Assembly (NCBI GenBank): GCA_964538505.1
Contig: CAZIDY010000006.1
Location: forward strand, 68,775-132,774
Direction: 5' to 3'
Origin: Zeimonas sp964538505
GTDB lineage: Bacteria; Pseudomonadota; Gammaproteobacteria; Burkholderiales; Burkholderiaceae_E
DNA length: 64,000 nt
Shown here: positions 25,668-34,007 of the stretch, one piece after another
How the letters are laid out: the number at the start of each line of letters is the position of its first letter
Position numbering within the stretch: the first letter of the stretch is position 1
Notes under the pieces: model-generated
What the model was told of the DNA's origin: nothing
The model's input: the letters and a program-made list of their open reading frames with translations, nothing else
The model's database searches: none
Program-made: the position numbers and the translations under genes

Positions 25668-27166
25668 GCACCAACAGCAGCAACGAGCCGATCCGGTTCA
25701 TCGACACCACGCTGCGCGACGGCAACCAGAGCCTGTGGGGCGCCACCGGCCTGCGCACCGGGATGATGCTGGAGGTCGCACCCGTGCTCGATCGCGTCGG
25801 CTATCACGCGATCGACTTCAGCACCAGCACGCACATGGCGGTCACGGTGCGATTCCACCGGGAAGACCCGTGGGAGCGCCTGCGGCTGATGAAGGAGCGC
25901 GCGCCGCGCACGCCGCTGAGCTTCCTGTCGACGGGGATGCGCTTCATCTCCTGGGAGACGGCGAATCCGGAGCTGATGGCGCTGTCGTACCGGCTGCTCG
26001 TGCGCAACGGCATCGAACGGTTCATGGTCATGGACCCGATGAACAACACCGACGCCGTGATCGAAAGCTGCCGCGCGATCGCGAAGGAAGGCGTGCGCGA
26101 GATCGTCGGCGCGCTGGTCTACACGGTGAGCCCGTTCCACGACGACGCCTTCTTCACGGCGATGGCAACGCGACTCGCTGCCGAGCCGTCGATTGGCCGC
26201 GTCTACCTGAAGGATCCGGGCGGGCTGCTGACGCCCGAGCGCGCCCGCACGCTGCTGCCCGCATTGCGCGCAGCGGTCGGCGACAAGCCGCTCGAGCTGC
26301 ACTCGCACTGCACGATCGGCCTGGCGCCGTTCACCTATCCGCTCGCCGCGCAACTCGGCGTGAACGCGCTGCACACGGCCGCTCGCCCGTTGGGCAACGG
26401 CAGCAGCCAACCGGCGGTCGAGAACGTCGTCGCCAACCTGCAGGCGCAGGGCCGCACGGTCGACCTCGACCAGGACGCCATGGCGCGCGTCAGCGCGTAC
26501 TTCGTGGCGCTGGCCAGGGCGCAGGGGCTACAGCCGGGCGTGCCGCAGGAGCACGATGCACGCTACTTCGATCATCAGCTGCCGGGCGGGATGCTGGGCA
26601 CGATGCGCCGCCAGCTGCGCGAGATGCGCCAGGAGCACCGCATCGACGAGGTTTTCGAGGAAGTGGTGCGGGTGCGCGCCGAGCTGGGTTATCCGATCAT
26701 GGTCACGCCCTTCTCGCAGGTCGTCGGGACGATGGCCGTCATGAACGTGCTCGCGTCGCAGCGCTACGCGAACGTACCGGACGAGGTGATCCGCTACGTC
26801 ACCGGCCGCTTCGGGATGCCGCTCGCACCGATGGACGACAACGTGCGCGATCGCATCCTCGCGCTGCCGCGCGCGAAGGAGCTCGCCACGCAGGAGCCGA
26901 TGCCCGGACTCGACGAGCTGCGCCGGCGCTTCCCCGCAAAGCTGTCGGACGAAGAGTTCCTGCTGCGCGCGGTGATGCCCGCGGAACAGGTGGATGCGAT
27001 GGTGGCCGCAGGCCCCTGCCGCCGCGGCTACAACGCGAAGCTCGCACCAGTGGAGGCGCTGCTCGAGTCGCTGGGCAGGCGCCAGGACGTCGATCACGTT
27101 CGCCTGGAGCGCGAGGGCTTCCGGCTCGAGCTGTCGCGCCACGGCGTCGCCACGGAGGCGGCATGA
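25664..27166 (+). CDS. Carboxyltransferase subunit, pyruvate carboxylase/transcarboxylase 5S type
   Basis: A 500-residue HMGL-like TIM barrel plus C-terminal PYC_OADA domain. Catalytic features are present: TTLRDGNQS (Asp19 metal ligand), the Lys of YLKDPGG (Lys183, normally carbamylated) and the HxH of LELHSHCTIG (His213, His215), at nearly the numbers seen in transcarboxylase 5S. The C-terminal domain has VTPFSQVVGTMAVMNVL. It would move CO2 from biotin to a 2-oxo acid or related carbonyl. The biotinyl domain is absent and supplied by a separate gene. The barrel departs from pyruvate carboxylases in places (GATGLRTGMMLEVAPVLD), so the acceptor may not be pyruvate. Confidence 0.87.
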   Translation: MSTNSSNEPIRFIDTTLRDGNQSLWGATGLRTGMMLEVAPVLDRVGYHAIDFSTSTHMAVTVRFHREDPWERLRLMKERAPRTPLSFLSTGMRFISWETANPELMALSYRLLVRNGIERFMVMDPMNNTDAVIESCRAIAKEGVREIVGALVYTVSPFHDDAFFTAMATRLAAEPSIGRVYLKDPGGLLTPERARTLLPALRAAVGDKPLELHSHCTIGLAPFTYPLAAQLGVNALHTAARPLGNGSSQPAVENVVANLQAQGRTVDLDQDAMARVSAYFVALARAQGLQPGVPQEHDARYFDHQLPGGMLGTMRRQLREMRQEHRIDEVFEEVVRVRAELGYPIMVTPFSQVVGTMAVMNVLASQRYANVPDEVIRYVTGRFGMPLAPMDDNVRDRILALPRAKELATQEPMPGLDELRRRFPAKLSDEEFLLRAVMPAEQVDAMVAAGPCRRGYNAKLAPVEALLESLGRRQDVDHVRLEREGFRLELSRHGVATEAA

Positions 27167-28002
27167 ACGCGCCCGCCCTTCAGCAACGACTGCGCAGCGC
27201 GCGCGGCTTCGTCTTCGACATCGACGGCACGCTTGCGCTGGCCGATCGTCAACTGAGCGGCTACCAGCCGTTGCCCGGCGCGCTGCAGACGCTGGAACTG
27301 TTGAGCGAACGCGGCACGCCCTACGTCGCCTTCACCAACGGCTCGACGAAGACGCCGCTGCAGCTGTCGCAGGCGCTCGCCAAGGCCGGCTTCGACATCG
27401 ATGTCGACAGCACGCTGACGCCATTGAGCGTTGCCGTATCGGTGTTTCGCCGAAAGAAATATCGCCGCATCCTCGTGCTCGGCGTCGAGGGCGTCTGGCG
27501 CCCGCTGGCCGAGGCAGGCTTCGAGATCGTGCGCTCGCCGGCGCGGGCAGACGATGCCGACGCGGTGCTCGTCGGCTGGTACCCGGAGTTCGGGCTGGGA
27601 GACCTGACCGCCGCCTGCCATGCGGTCTGGGGTGGCGCGAAGCTCTACACGGTATCGAACGCCGCGACGCTGGCCAGCCGGGACGGTCCGGCGCTCGGCA
27701 TCTCCGGCGCGCTGTCGGCCGCGATCACGCGCATCACGGGCAAGCGCGCAACCGTCGTCGGCAAGCCGTCGATGGCTGCGCTCGAGGTGGCCTGCGAGCG
27801 CCTGGGCATGCCCCCGGCGGAGATCGCAGTGGTCGGCGACGACCCGACGCTCGAGAACGCGATGGCGCTGCGCGGCGGTGCGCTCTCGGTCGGCGTGCAT
27901 ACCGGGCTGGCCGATGCCGACGACTTCGCGGCGCTGCCCGAAGAACGGCGTCCGCACCTTTCGCTGCCGGGCATCCATTCGCTGCTGGAGTTGCTGCAAT
28001 GA
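27163..28002 (+). CDS. HAD-IIA family phosphatase (NagD-like)
   Basis: A 279-residue HAD hydrolase. Motif I is FVFDIDGTLALAD, motif II lies in YVAFTNGSTKTP, the Lys motif is VVGKPS and motif IV is IAVVGDDPTLENAMALRGG. The large cap between motifs II and III places it in class IIA with NagD and phosphoglycolate phosphatase. It overlaps both neighbours by ATGA, so it is a built-in part of the operon. It may remove a dead-end phosphorylated by-product or act in the pathway; the substrate is unknown. Confidence 0.88.
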   Translation: MNAPALQQRLRSARGFVFDIDGTLALADRQLSGYQPLPGALQTLELLSERGTPYVAFTNGSTKTPLQLSQALAKAGFDIDVDSTLTPLSVAVSVFRRKKYRRILVLGVEGVWRPLAEAGFEIVRSPARADDADAVLVGWYPEFGLGDLTAACHAVWGGAKLYTVSNAATLASRDGPALGISGALSAAITRITGKRATVVGKPSMAALEVACERLGMPPAEIAVVGDDPTLENAMALRGGALSVGVHTGLADADDFAALPEERRPHLSLPGIHSLLELLQ

Positions 28003-29999
28003 GCACGACCCTGCCCGCACCGCTGTGGCAGCCGTCGCCCGAGACCGTCGCGGCCTCGACGCTGTCGCATTACCAGGACTGGCTCGCCGCCCGCGACCTC
28101 GGCCCGGCGAGCCGCGACTACGCCAGCCTGTGGTCGTGGTCGGTCGACGAGCTCGACACGTTCTGGAGATCCATCTGGAACTACTTCGACGTGCAGGCCG
28201 ACGGCTCGCCCGATCGCGTGCTCGGCCGACGCGAGATGCCGGGCGCCGAATGGTTCCCCGACACGCGACTGAATTACGCCGAGCACGTCTTCCGGCACGC
28301 CACCGACGCGCGCTGCGCGCTGATCGCGCGGGCTGAAGGCGAGGCACTGCGCGAAGTCGGCTGGCCGCAGCTGCGGCGCGACGTCGGCGCGCTGGCCGCA
28401 ACGCTGCGCCGCCTCGGCGTGCGAGCGGGCGACCGCGTCGCGGCGTTCCTGCCGAGTCGCGCCGAGACGGTGACGGCCTTCCTCGCCTGCGCGAGCATCG
28501 GCGCCGTCTGGTCGAGCTGCTCGCCCGACATGGGCATGAGCGTGCTGAAGGACCGCTTCGGGCAGATCGAGCCGAAAGTGCTGCTCGCCGTCGACGGCTA
28601 TCGCTACAACGGAAAGTCGCATACGCGCGTCGACGTCGTCGAGCAGCTGCTCGCCGAGCTGCCGAGCGTCGAGCACGTGATCCACGTGCCGGGCCCCGAC
28701 GCCGGCGCGACGCCGCCCGCGTGGCGCAACCGCCTGGGCTGGGCCGAAGCCATCGCGCAGGATGCGCCCCTCGCCTTCGAGCGCCTGCCCTTTGCGCACC
28801 CGCTGTGGATCGTCTATTCCTCGGGCACCACCGGGCTGCCGAAGGCGATCGTGCACAGCCACGGCGGCATCGTGCTGACGCACCAGAAGACGATGGCGCT
28901 GCAGCACGATGTGCGCGCAGGCGACCGCGTGGTTTTCCTCGGCGGCACCGGCTGGATCGTCTGGAACCTGCTGATGGGCGCGCTGCTCGTCGGCGGCGTG
29001 CCGGTGCTCTACGACGGCAATCCGGCGTGGCCGAAGCCGGACGCGCTGTGGCGCTTTCTCGATGAGCAGCGGATCACCCTGTTCGGCTGCAGCGCCGCCT
29101 ATCTCGCCAACTGCCAGAAGGAAGGATTGCGGCCGGCGGAGATCGCCCGGTACGACGCGCTGCGCGCGATCAACGTCACCGGCTCGCCGTTGCCGTCCGA
29201 GGCCTTCCAGTGGGTCTACGACAGCATCAAGCGCGACGTGTGGCTGGCATCGATCAGCGGCGGAACCGACATCGCCTCGGGCTTCGTCGCCTGCGCACCG
29301 AGCCTGCCGGTGCACACCGGCGAGATCCAGTGCCGCGAACTCGGCGTGTCCGCCTACGCCTTCGACGAGCAGGGGCGCGCGGTGGTCGGCGAGGTCGGCG
29401 AGTTGGTGGTAACGCAGCCGATGCCGTCGATGCCGGTGTTCTTCTGGAACGACCACGAGCACCGGCGCTACCGCGAGAGCTACTTCGAGATGTTCCCCGG
29501 CCGCTGGCGGCACGGCGACTGGATCCGTTTCACCCCCGAAGGCACGAGCGTCATCTTCGGGCGCTCCGATTCGACGATCAACCGCTTCGGCATCCGGATG
29601 GGCACCGCCGAGATCTACCGTGTCGTGGAAGCGCTGCCCGAGATCCGCGACAGCATGGTGGTCGACCTCGAATACCTCGGCCGCCCGAGCTTCATGCCGC
29701 TGTTCGTCGTGCTGCAGCCCGGAGCGGCGCTCGACGAAGCGCTGGTGAAACGCATCGAATCGGCGATCCGCACGCAGGCCTCGGCGCGCCACGTGCCGAA
29801 CCGGATCTGGCAGGTCGACGACATACCGCGCACGCTCACCGGCAAGAAGATGGAAGTGCCGGTGCGCCGGCTGCTGCTCGGCTCGCCGATCGAGAAGGTC
29901 GCGCATCCCGATGCGATGACCAATCCGCGCAGCCTCGATTTCTTCGTACGCCTGGCAGGCGAGCTGAACGCTCCGCAGGCAGACCAGAACACCCGATAG
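27999..29999 (+). CDS. Acetoacetate-CoA ligase-like acyl-CoA synthetase
   Basis: A 666-residue AMP-forming ligase with the acetoacetyl-CoA synthetase layout: an N-terminal helical cap (SLWSWSVDELDTFWRSIWNYFDV), FPDTRLNYAEHVFR, the P-loop-like YSSGTTGLPKAIVHSHGG, GGTGWIVWNLLMG and SISGGTDIASGF. The C-terminal hinge and catalytic Lys are in RFGIRMGTAEIYRVVE and RTLTGKKMEVPVRRLL. It would activate a 3-oxo acid or similar product of the carboxylase to its CoA thioester. This fits a carbonyl carboxylation route like that of acetone to acetoacetyl-CoA, though the carboxylase here is a different type. It overlaps the HAD gene by four bases. Confidence 0.92.
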   Translation: MSTTLPAPLWQPSPETVAASTLSHYQDWLAARDLGPASRDYASLWSWSVDELDTFWRSIWNYFDVQADGSPDRVLGRREMPGAEWFPDTRLNYAEHVFRHATDARCALIARAEGEALREVGWPQLRRDVGALAATLRRLGVRAGDRVAAFLPSRAETVTAFLACASIGAVWSSCSPDMGMSVLKDRFGQIEPKVLLAVDGYRYNGKSHTRVDVVEQLLAELPSVEHVIHVPGPDAGATPPAWRNRLGWAEAIAQDAPLAFERLPFAHPLWIVYSSGTTGLPKAIVHSHGGIVLTHQKTMALQHDVRAGDRVVFLGGTGWIVWNLLMGALLVGGVPVLYDGNPAWPKPDALWRFLDEQRITLFGCSAAYLANCQKEGLRPAEIARYDALRAINVTGSPLPSEAFQWVYDSIKRDVWLASISGGTDIASGFVACAPSLPVHTGEIQCRELGVSAYAFDEQGRAVVGEVGELVVTQPMPSMPVFFWNDHEHRRYRESYFEMFPGRWRHGDWIRFTPEGTSVIFGRSDSTINRFGIRMGTAEIYRVVEALPEIRDSMVVDLEYLGRPSFMPLFVVLQPGAALDEALVKRIESAIRTQASARHVPNRIWQVDDIPRTLTGKKMEVPVRRLLLGSPIEKVAHPDAMTNPRSLDFFVRLAGELNAPQADQNTR

Positions 30000-30031
30000 T
30001 CCGCGCTCCGCGGCAAAGCATGAGAGAAGTC

Positions 30032-31261
30032 ATGAGCAAGCCCAAGGTCCTGATGATCATCACGCTCGACACCAAGGCGGTGGAGGCACGCTTCATTCGC
30101 GAGGCGCTCGAAGCCAACGGCGTCGACGTCGTGCACCTCGATCCGAGCATCCGCTCCGAAGTCGACGACCGGGTCGAGATCACACCGACCGAGGTTGCCG
30201 CCGCAGCGGGCAAGACATTGCAGGAAGTGCGCGATCTCAATCACGAAGGCAAGAGCCAGGCCGTGATGATCGAAGGCGCCGTCAAGTGCGCGCATGCACT
30301 GCATGCGAAGACGCCGATCTCCGGCATCATCGGCCTCGGCGGCTCGATGGGTACGGCACTGGGCTCGGTCGTGATGCAGGGCTTCCCCTTCGGGATGCCG
30401 AAAGTGCTCGTATCGACGATGGCCTCGGGTTTCACGCGCCCCTTCGTCGGCGCGCGGGACATCGTCATGTTCAACCCGGTATGCGACATCGCGGGGCTGA
30501 ACACGATCACCCGCGAAGTGTTCCGCAACGCCGCGATCGCTACCGCGGCGATGGCGAAGGTGTACACGCCGATTCGCCGGGAGCCCAGGCCGTTGATCGC
30601 GATGGGTACGCTCGGCACGATCGACCGCTGCACGGTGCGTGTGCGCAAGCTGCTCGAGGAAAAGGGCTACGAGGTGATGGTGTTCCACACGCTCGGCACC
30701 GGCGGCATGGCGCTCGACCAGTTGGCGGCGGAGCGCGACGTCGCCGCCGTCGTCGACACCTCGCTCGTCGAGCACAACGATTTCCTGAACGACGGCCTGT
30801 GCAGCGCCGGCCCCGACCGCTCGAAGGCCGCGCTCGCCAAGGGGATCCCGGTGATCTTCGCGCCCGGCAACGCCGACTTCATGGTCGCCGGGCCGATCGA
30901 CGCGGCGAAGCAGCAGTTCCCGGGCAAGCGCTATCACATGCACAACCCTGCGCTGACGGCCGTGCGCACCGAGGCCGAGGAGCTGGGCAAGCTGGCGCGC
31001 CATCTCGCCGGTCTGATCCGCGAGGCCAAGGGACCGGTGTCCTTCTTCGTCCCGCTGAACGGCTTCTCGGCCCACGACAGTCCCGCCGGCCACCTGCACG
31101 ATCCGTCGCTGTGCCCGGTGTTCGCGAAAGCGCTGCGCACCGAGTTGCCAGCCGGAGTCGACATCCGCGAGTTCGACTGCCACATGAACGACGACGCCTT
31201 CGCCGACGCGATCGTCGCGAAGGTGCTGGAGGTCACCCGCGAGAAGATCGCGGCGGCCTGA
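30032..31261 (+). CDS. Tm-1-like ATP-binding (UPF0261) protein
   Basis: A 409-residue protein of the UPF0261/Tm-1-like family. Features: KVLMIITLDTKAVEARFIREALEANGVDVVHLDPSI at the start, the glycine-rich ISGIIGLGGSMGTALGSVVMQGFPFGMPKVLVSTMASG, and a conserved GIPVIFAPGNADFM in the second half. In plants the same domain is joined to a TIM barrel; in bacteria the two are often adjacent genes, but no separate barrel gene is seen here. Molecular function is not established. It follows the ligase by 32 bases. An in-frame ATG at 30020 exists, but GAGAGAAG upstream favours 30032. Confidence 0.87.
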   Translation: MSKPKVLMIITLDTKAVEARFIREALEANGVDVVHLDPSIRSEVDDRVEITPTEVAAAAGKTLQEVRDLNHEGKSQAVMIEGAVKCAHALHAKTPISGIIGLGGSMGTALGSVVMQGFPFGMPKVLVSTMASGFTRPFVGARDIVMFNPVCDIAGLNTITREVFRNAAIATAAMAKVYTPIRREPRPLIAMGTLGTIDRCTVRVRKLLEEKGYEVMVFHTLGTGGMALDQLAAERDVAAVVDTSLVEHNDFLNDGLCSAGPDRSKAALAKGIPVIFAPGNADFMVAGPIDAAKQQFPGKRYHMHNPALTAVRTEAEELGKLARHLAGLIREAKGPVSFFVPLNGFSAHDSPAGHLHDPSLCPVFAKALRTELPAGVDIREFDCHMNDDAFADAIVAKVLEVTREKIAAA

Positions 31262-31284
31262 GGTGACTTTTCACCTGAAGAAAT
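31261..31284. promoter_or_regulatory. Second IclR operator-like site, before the GMC genes
   Basis: The segment holds AGGTGA-CTTT-TCACCT, a perfect 6-bp palindrome (31261-31276), overlapping TTTTC-ACCTGAA-GAAAT (31268-31284). The latter differs at three of its 17 positions from the site in the IclR leader at 23478, and both are preceded by GAC. It starts at the last base of the UPF0261 stop codon and lies 71 bases before the next ATG. Confidence 0.55.
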
Positions 31285-31354
31285 TCACGTATCGACCGCA
31301 CACGGGCGATGCGTATCGAATAGCATCGCGTCAAAGAAGAGAATCGGAGGAGGC

Positions 31355-31738
31355 ATGTCGCTGAAAGTTCTCGACGGGCAGCGCGCCGCGAGTGCCGAAG
31401 CGCTCTGCGAGCGCATCGTGCCGGGCTGTGTCCGCACGGGCGCCATCGTCTTCGTCGATGCAATGCTGGCGAAGATGCCCGCGGACGCGCGGGCGGCCGC
31501 GCTGGAGGCAATCGACACGCTGTCGCAGGCCGACTCCCTCGAAGCGTTGTCGGCGAAGGCGCACACGCCCGAGTTCGCCCTCGTGCGGGCGCTGGCCATC
31601 CAGGCCTACTACAGCGACTTCGTCGCGCCGGGCCGGCCGGGTCCGGGTGCCTGGGCGGAGATCGACTTCGAGCCGCCGCGCGCAGTCGACCTCGAACGCG
31701 ACTGGTCGTGGCTGGGCATCGGGGAAGACGCACGATGA
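31355..31738 (+). CDS. Small protein paired with GMC dehydrogenase
   Basis: A 127-residue protein with a strong GGAGGAGG ribosome site. I do not recognise a domain with certainty. Its size, Ala-rich helical content, final motif YYSDFVAPGRPGPGAWAEIDFEPP and four-base overlap with a GMC dehydrogenase resemble the small (gluconate-dehydrogenase-subunit-3-like) partners of membrane or periplasmic GMC enzymes. Unlike many of those it has no Tat signal, so the pair is probably cytoplasmic. It is the first gene after the operator-like palindrome. Confidence 0.6.
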   Translation: MSLKVLDGQRAASAEALCERIVPGCVRTGAIVFVDAMLAKMPADARAAALEAIDTLSQADSLEALSAKAHTPEFALVRALAIQAYYSDFVAPGRPGPGAWAEIDFEPPRAVDLERDWSWLGIGEDAR

Positions 31739-33177
31739 AGAGCGAATTCGACGTCATCGTCGTCGGCTCGGGTGCAGGCGGCGGCATCGTTGCCGGCGAG
31801 CTCGCGCAGTGCGGCCGCAACGTGCTGCTGCTCGAAGCCGGCCGCCACCTCACCTCGGAGCACTTCAAGCGCTGGGAGGCGAAGGCCGACCACGACCTGT
31901 TCTGGCCGATCCGCTTCGCGCCGCTGCCCGGCGGCGACGTGCTGGCCTTCCTCTCGGGGAAATGCGTCGGCGGCTCGACGACGATCAACACGAAAGTCGC
32001 GTTGCGCGCCGATGCCCACGACGTCGACAAGTGGCACGCGGCCACCGGCCTCACCAACGCGGACGGCGAGCCCTTCGGCGTCGACGAGCTCACGCCCTAT
32101 TACGACCGTGTAGAAAACCTGCTCGGAGTGCGCGAGCGCAGCGACTGGGAGAAGAGCGTCTACACGGCGCAGGCCGGCTTTCGCGCGCTCGGCGCCGACC
32201 TCGAGCCGGTGCAGTCGTACACCGATGCCAACTGCATGCGCTACGGATCGTGCCTGCAGGGGTGCCCCACCGACGCCGGCAAGTCGACGATGAACACGTA
32301 CATCGCCAGGGCCCTCGCGAGCTGCCCGCTCGAGCTGCGCACCGGCGTGAAGGTCGAGCGCGTGCTTGTCGAAGACACGCCCGACGGACGCAGGGCGGTC
32401 GGCGTCGAGTACGTCGACGAGGGCGGCAACCGGCACCAGGCACGCGCACCGATCGTCGTCGCCGCGGCCGGCGCGCTGAACACCTCGAAGCTGCTGCTTC
32501 GCTCGGGCCTGCGCAACCGTACGATCGGCCGGTACGTCGGGCTGCATCCGTTCCGCCTCGTCTACGGTCTGTTCGACGAAGTGCAGGATGCGCACCGCGT
32601 CTATCCGATCAGCGCACACTGCATGCAGTTCCGCCACGACGAAGACGGCGGCTTCCTGCTCGAGGCATCCACCGTGATGGACCCGATCGCCTTCGCGACG
32701 ACGATCCGCGACGAGAGCGGGCCGCTGTGGGGCGCGCCGCTGGTCGACGCGGTGCGCGACTACCGGCGCTGGATCGGCGTGCTCGCAATGGTCAACGACG
32801 AGAACAACGGCAGCATAAGCATCGACGAGAACGGAAACGAACGCATCGAGGTTGACTTCCAGCCGAGCGAGCATGTGCGTCTCGAAGCGGCGATGCGTTT
32901 CAGCCGGGAGGTGCTGCTGGCCGCCGGCGCGAAGAGGGTGTGCTGGACGGGCATCATCTCCACGCATACGCAGGGCGGCTGCCGGATGGGCGACGACCCC
33001 ACGCATTCGGCCGTCGATCGCAATGGGGAATCGCACGAGGTCAAGGGCCTGTATGTCGGCGACGGCGCGCTCGTTCCGCGCACGCTGTCGGTCAATCCGT
33101 CGCTCACCATCATGGCGCTGGCGACGCGGCTCGCCGAGCACCTGGAGATGGTGATGTCGGGCGAGACGATGCAATGA
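31735..33177 (+). CDS. GMC-family FAD-dependent alcohol dehydrogenase
   Basis: A 480-residue GMC oxidoreductase. The FAD dinucleotide site is VIVVGSGAGGGIVAGELAQCG, followed by LLLEAG and the GMC signature KCVGGSTTINTK. A Cys group in CMRYGSCLQGCPTDAGKS resembles the Fe-S or structural Cys of FAD-sugar and long-chain alcohol dehydrogenases. The active-site end is HTQGGCRMGDDP and LSVNPSLTIMALATRLAEH. It probably oxidises an alcohol to the carbonyl used by the adjoining pathway. It overlaps both neighbours by four bases. Confidence 0.9.
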   Translation: MKSEFDVIVVGSGAGGGIVAGELAQCGRNVLLLEAGRHLTSEHFKRWEAKADHDLFWPIRFAPLPGGDVLAFLSGKCVGGSTTINTKVALRADAHDVDKWHAATGLTNADGEPFGVDELTPYYDRVENLLGVRERSDWEKSVYTAQAGFRALGADLEPVQSYTDANCMRYGSCLQGCPTDAGKSTMNTYIARALASCPLELRTGVKVERVLVEDTPDGRRAVGVEYVDEGGNRHQARAPIVVAAAGALNTSKLLLRSGLRNRTIGRYVGLHPFRLVYGLFDEVQDAHRVYPISAHCMQFRHDEDGGFLLEASTVMDPIAFATTIRDESGPLWGAPLVDAVRDYRRWIGVLAMVNDENNGSISIDENGNERIEVDFQPSEHVRLEAAMRFSREVLLAAGAKRVCWTGIISTHTQGGCRMGDDPTHSAVDRNGESHEVKGLYVGDGALVPRTLSVNPSLTIMALATRLAEHLEMVMSGETMQ

Positions 33178-33929
33178 AGCTGCACGACCGACACGCGCTG
33201 ATCACCGGCGGCGCGGGCAGCATCGGCCTGGCCACGGCGCGCCTGTTCTGCGCTGAAGGTGCGCGCGTGACGCTCGCCGACCTGCCCGGTGCGGCGCTCG
33301 ACGCGGCCGCAGCGGCGCTTCCCGCCGACCGCGTGCGCGCCGTGCCGCTCGACGTCACGCGCAGCAGCGAGTGGCAGCGCAGCGTCGGCGACGCGGTCGC
33401 GGCCTTCGGACCCATCGACGTCCTCTTCAGCAATGCCGGCAACAGCGGCGTCATCGCGCCGGTCGTCGACTACCCCGAGGACGTGTTCGACAGCGTGCTC
33501 GCCGTCCACGTGCGCGGTGCCTTCCTCGCCTGCAAGCACGGCCTGCCCGCGATGCGCGACGGCGGCAGCCTGGTGATCTGCTCGAGCGTCGCCGGCATGC
33601 GCGGCGACCCGGGCGTGTCGGCGTACATCACCGCGAAGCACGCGCAGGTCGGCCTGATGCGCAGCGTCTCGAAGGAGGCGGCCGCGCGACGGATCCGCGT
33701 CAACACCGTCCACCCGGGGCCGGTCGACAACGAGTTCCAGACGAAGCTGGAACAGCGCCTGTCGACGGTGCTCGAAGAGGACGCCACGGAGTTCTTCAAC
33801 CGGATGATCCCGTTGGGGCGCCACGCGCATCCCGACGAGATCGCGCGCGCCGTGCTCTGGCTGGCGAGCGACGACAGCAGTTTCACTACCGGCACCACGC
33901 TCATGGCCGATGGAGGCATGAACGTCTGA
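33174..33929 (+). CDS. Short-chain dehydrogenase/reductase
   Basis: A 251-residue classical SDR. The cofactor site is ITGGAGSIGLATARLF, with Asp in LADLPG suggesting NAD preference. NAG appears in LFSNAGNSG; the catalytic Ser is in ICSSVAG and the Tyr-Lys pair in SAYITAKHA. It ends with FTTGTTLMADGGMNV, typical of FabG-like members. It is translationally coupled to the GMC gene, so the two oxidoreductases probably handle consecutive steps of one substrate. Confidence 0.93.
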   Translation: MKLHDRHALITGGAGSIGLATARLFCAEGARVTLADLPGAALDAAAAALPADRVRAVPLDVTRSSEWQRSVGDAVAAFGPIDVLFSNAGNSGVIAPVVDYPEDVFDSVLAVHVRGAFLACKHGLPAMRDGGSLVICSSVAGMRGDPGVSAYITAKHAQVGLMRSVSKEAAARRIRVNTVHPGPVDNEFQTKLEQRLSTVLEEDATEFFNRMIPLGRHAHPDEIARAVLWLASDDSSFTTGTTLMADGGMNV

Positions 33930-34007
33930 CCCCCGCTCGCCGCGGCGCACGGCGGGTGCGGCCTTTGTAATAGCGCGCGGCTATCACCAAACCTCAGGAG
34001 ACAAAGC

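Noticed and set aside
27645..29906. 753-codon minus-strand frame
   Set aside because: Shadow of the acetoacetyl-CoA-synthetase-like gene; no recognisable domains and no ribosome site.
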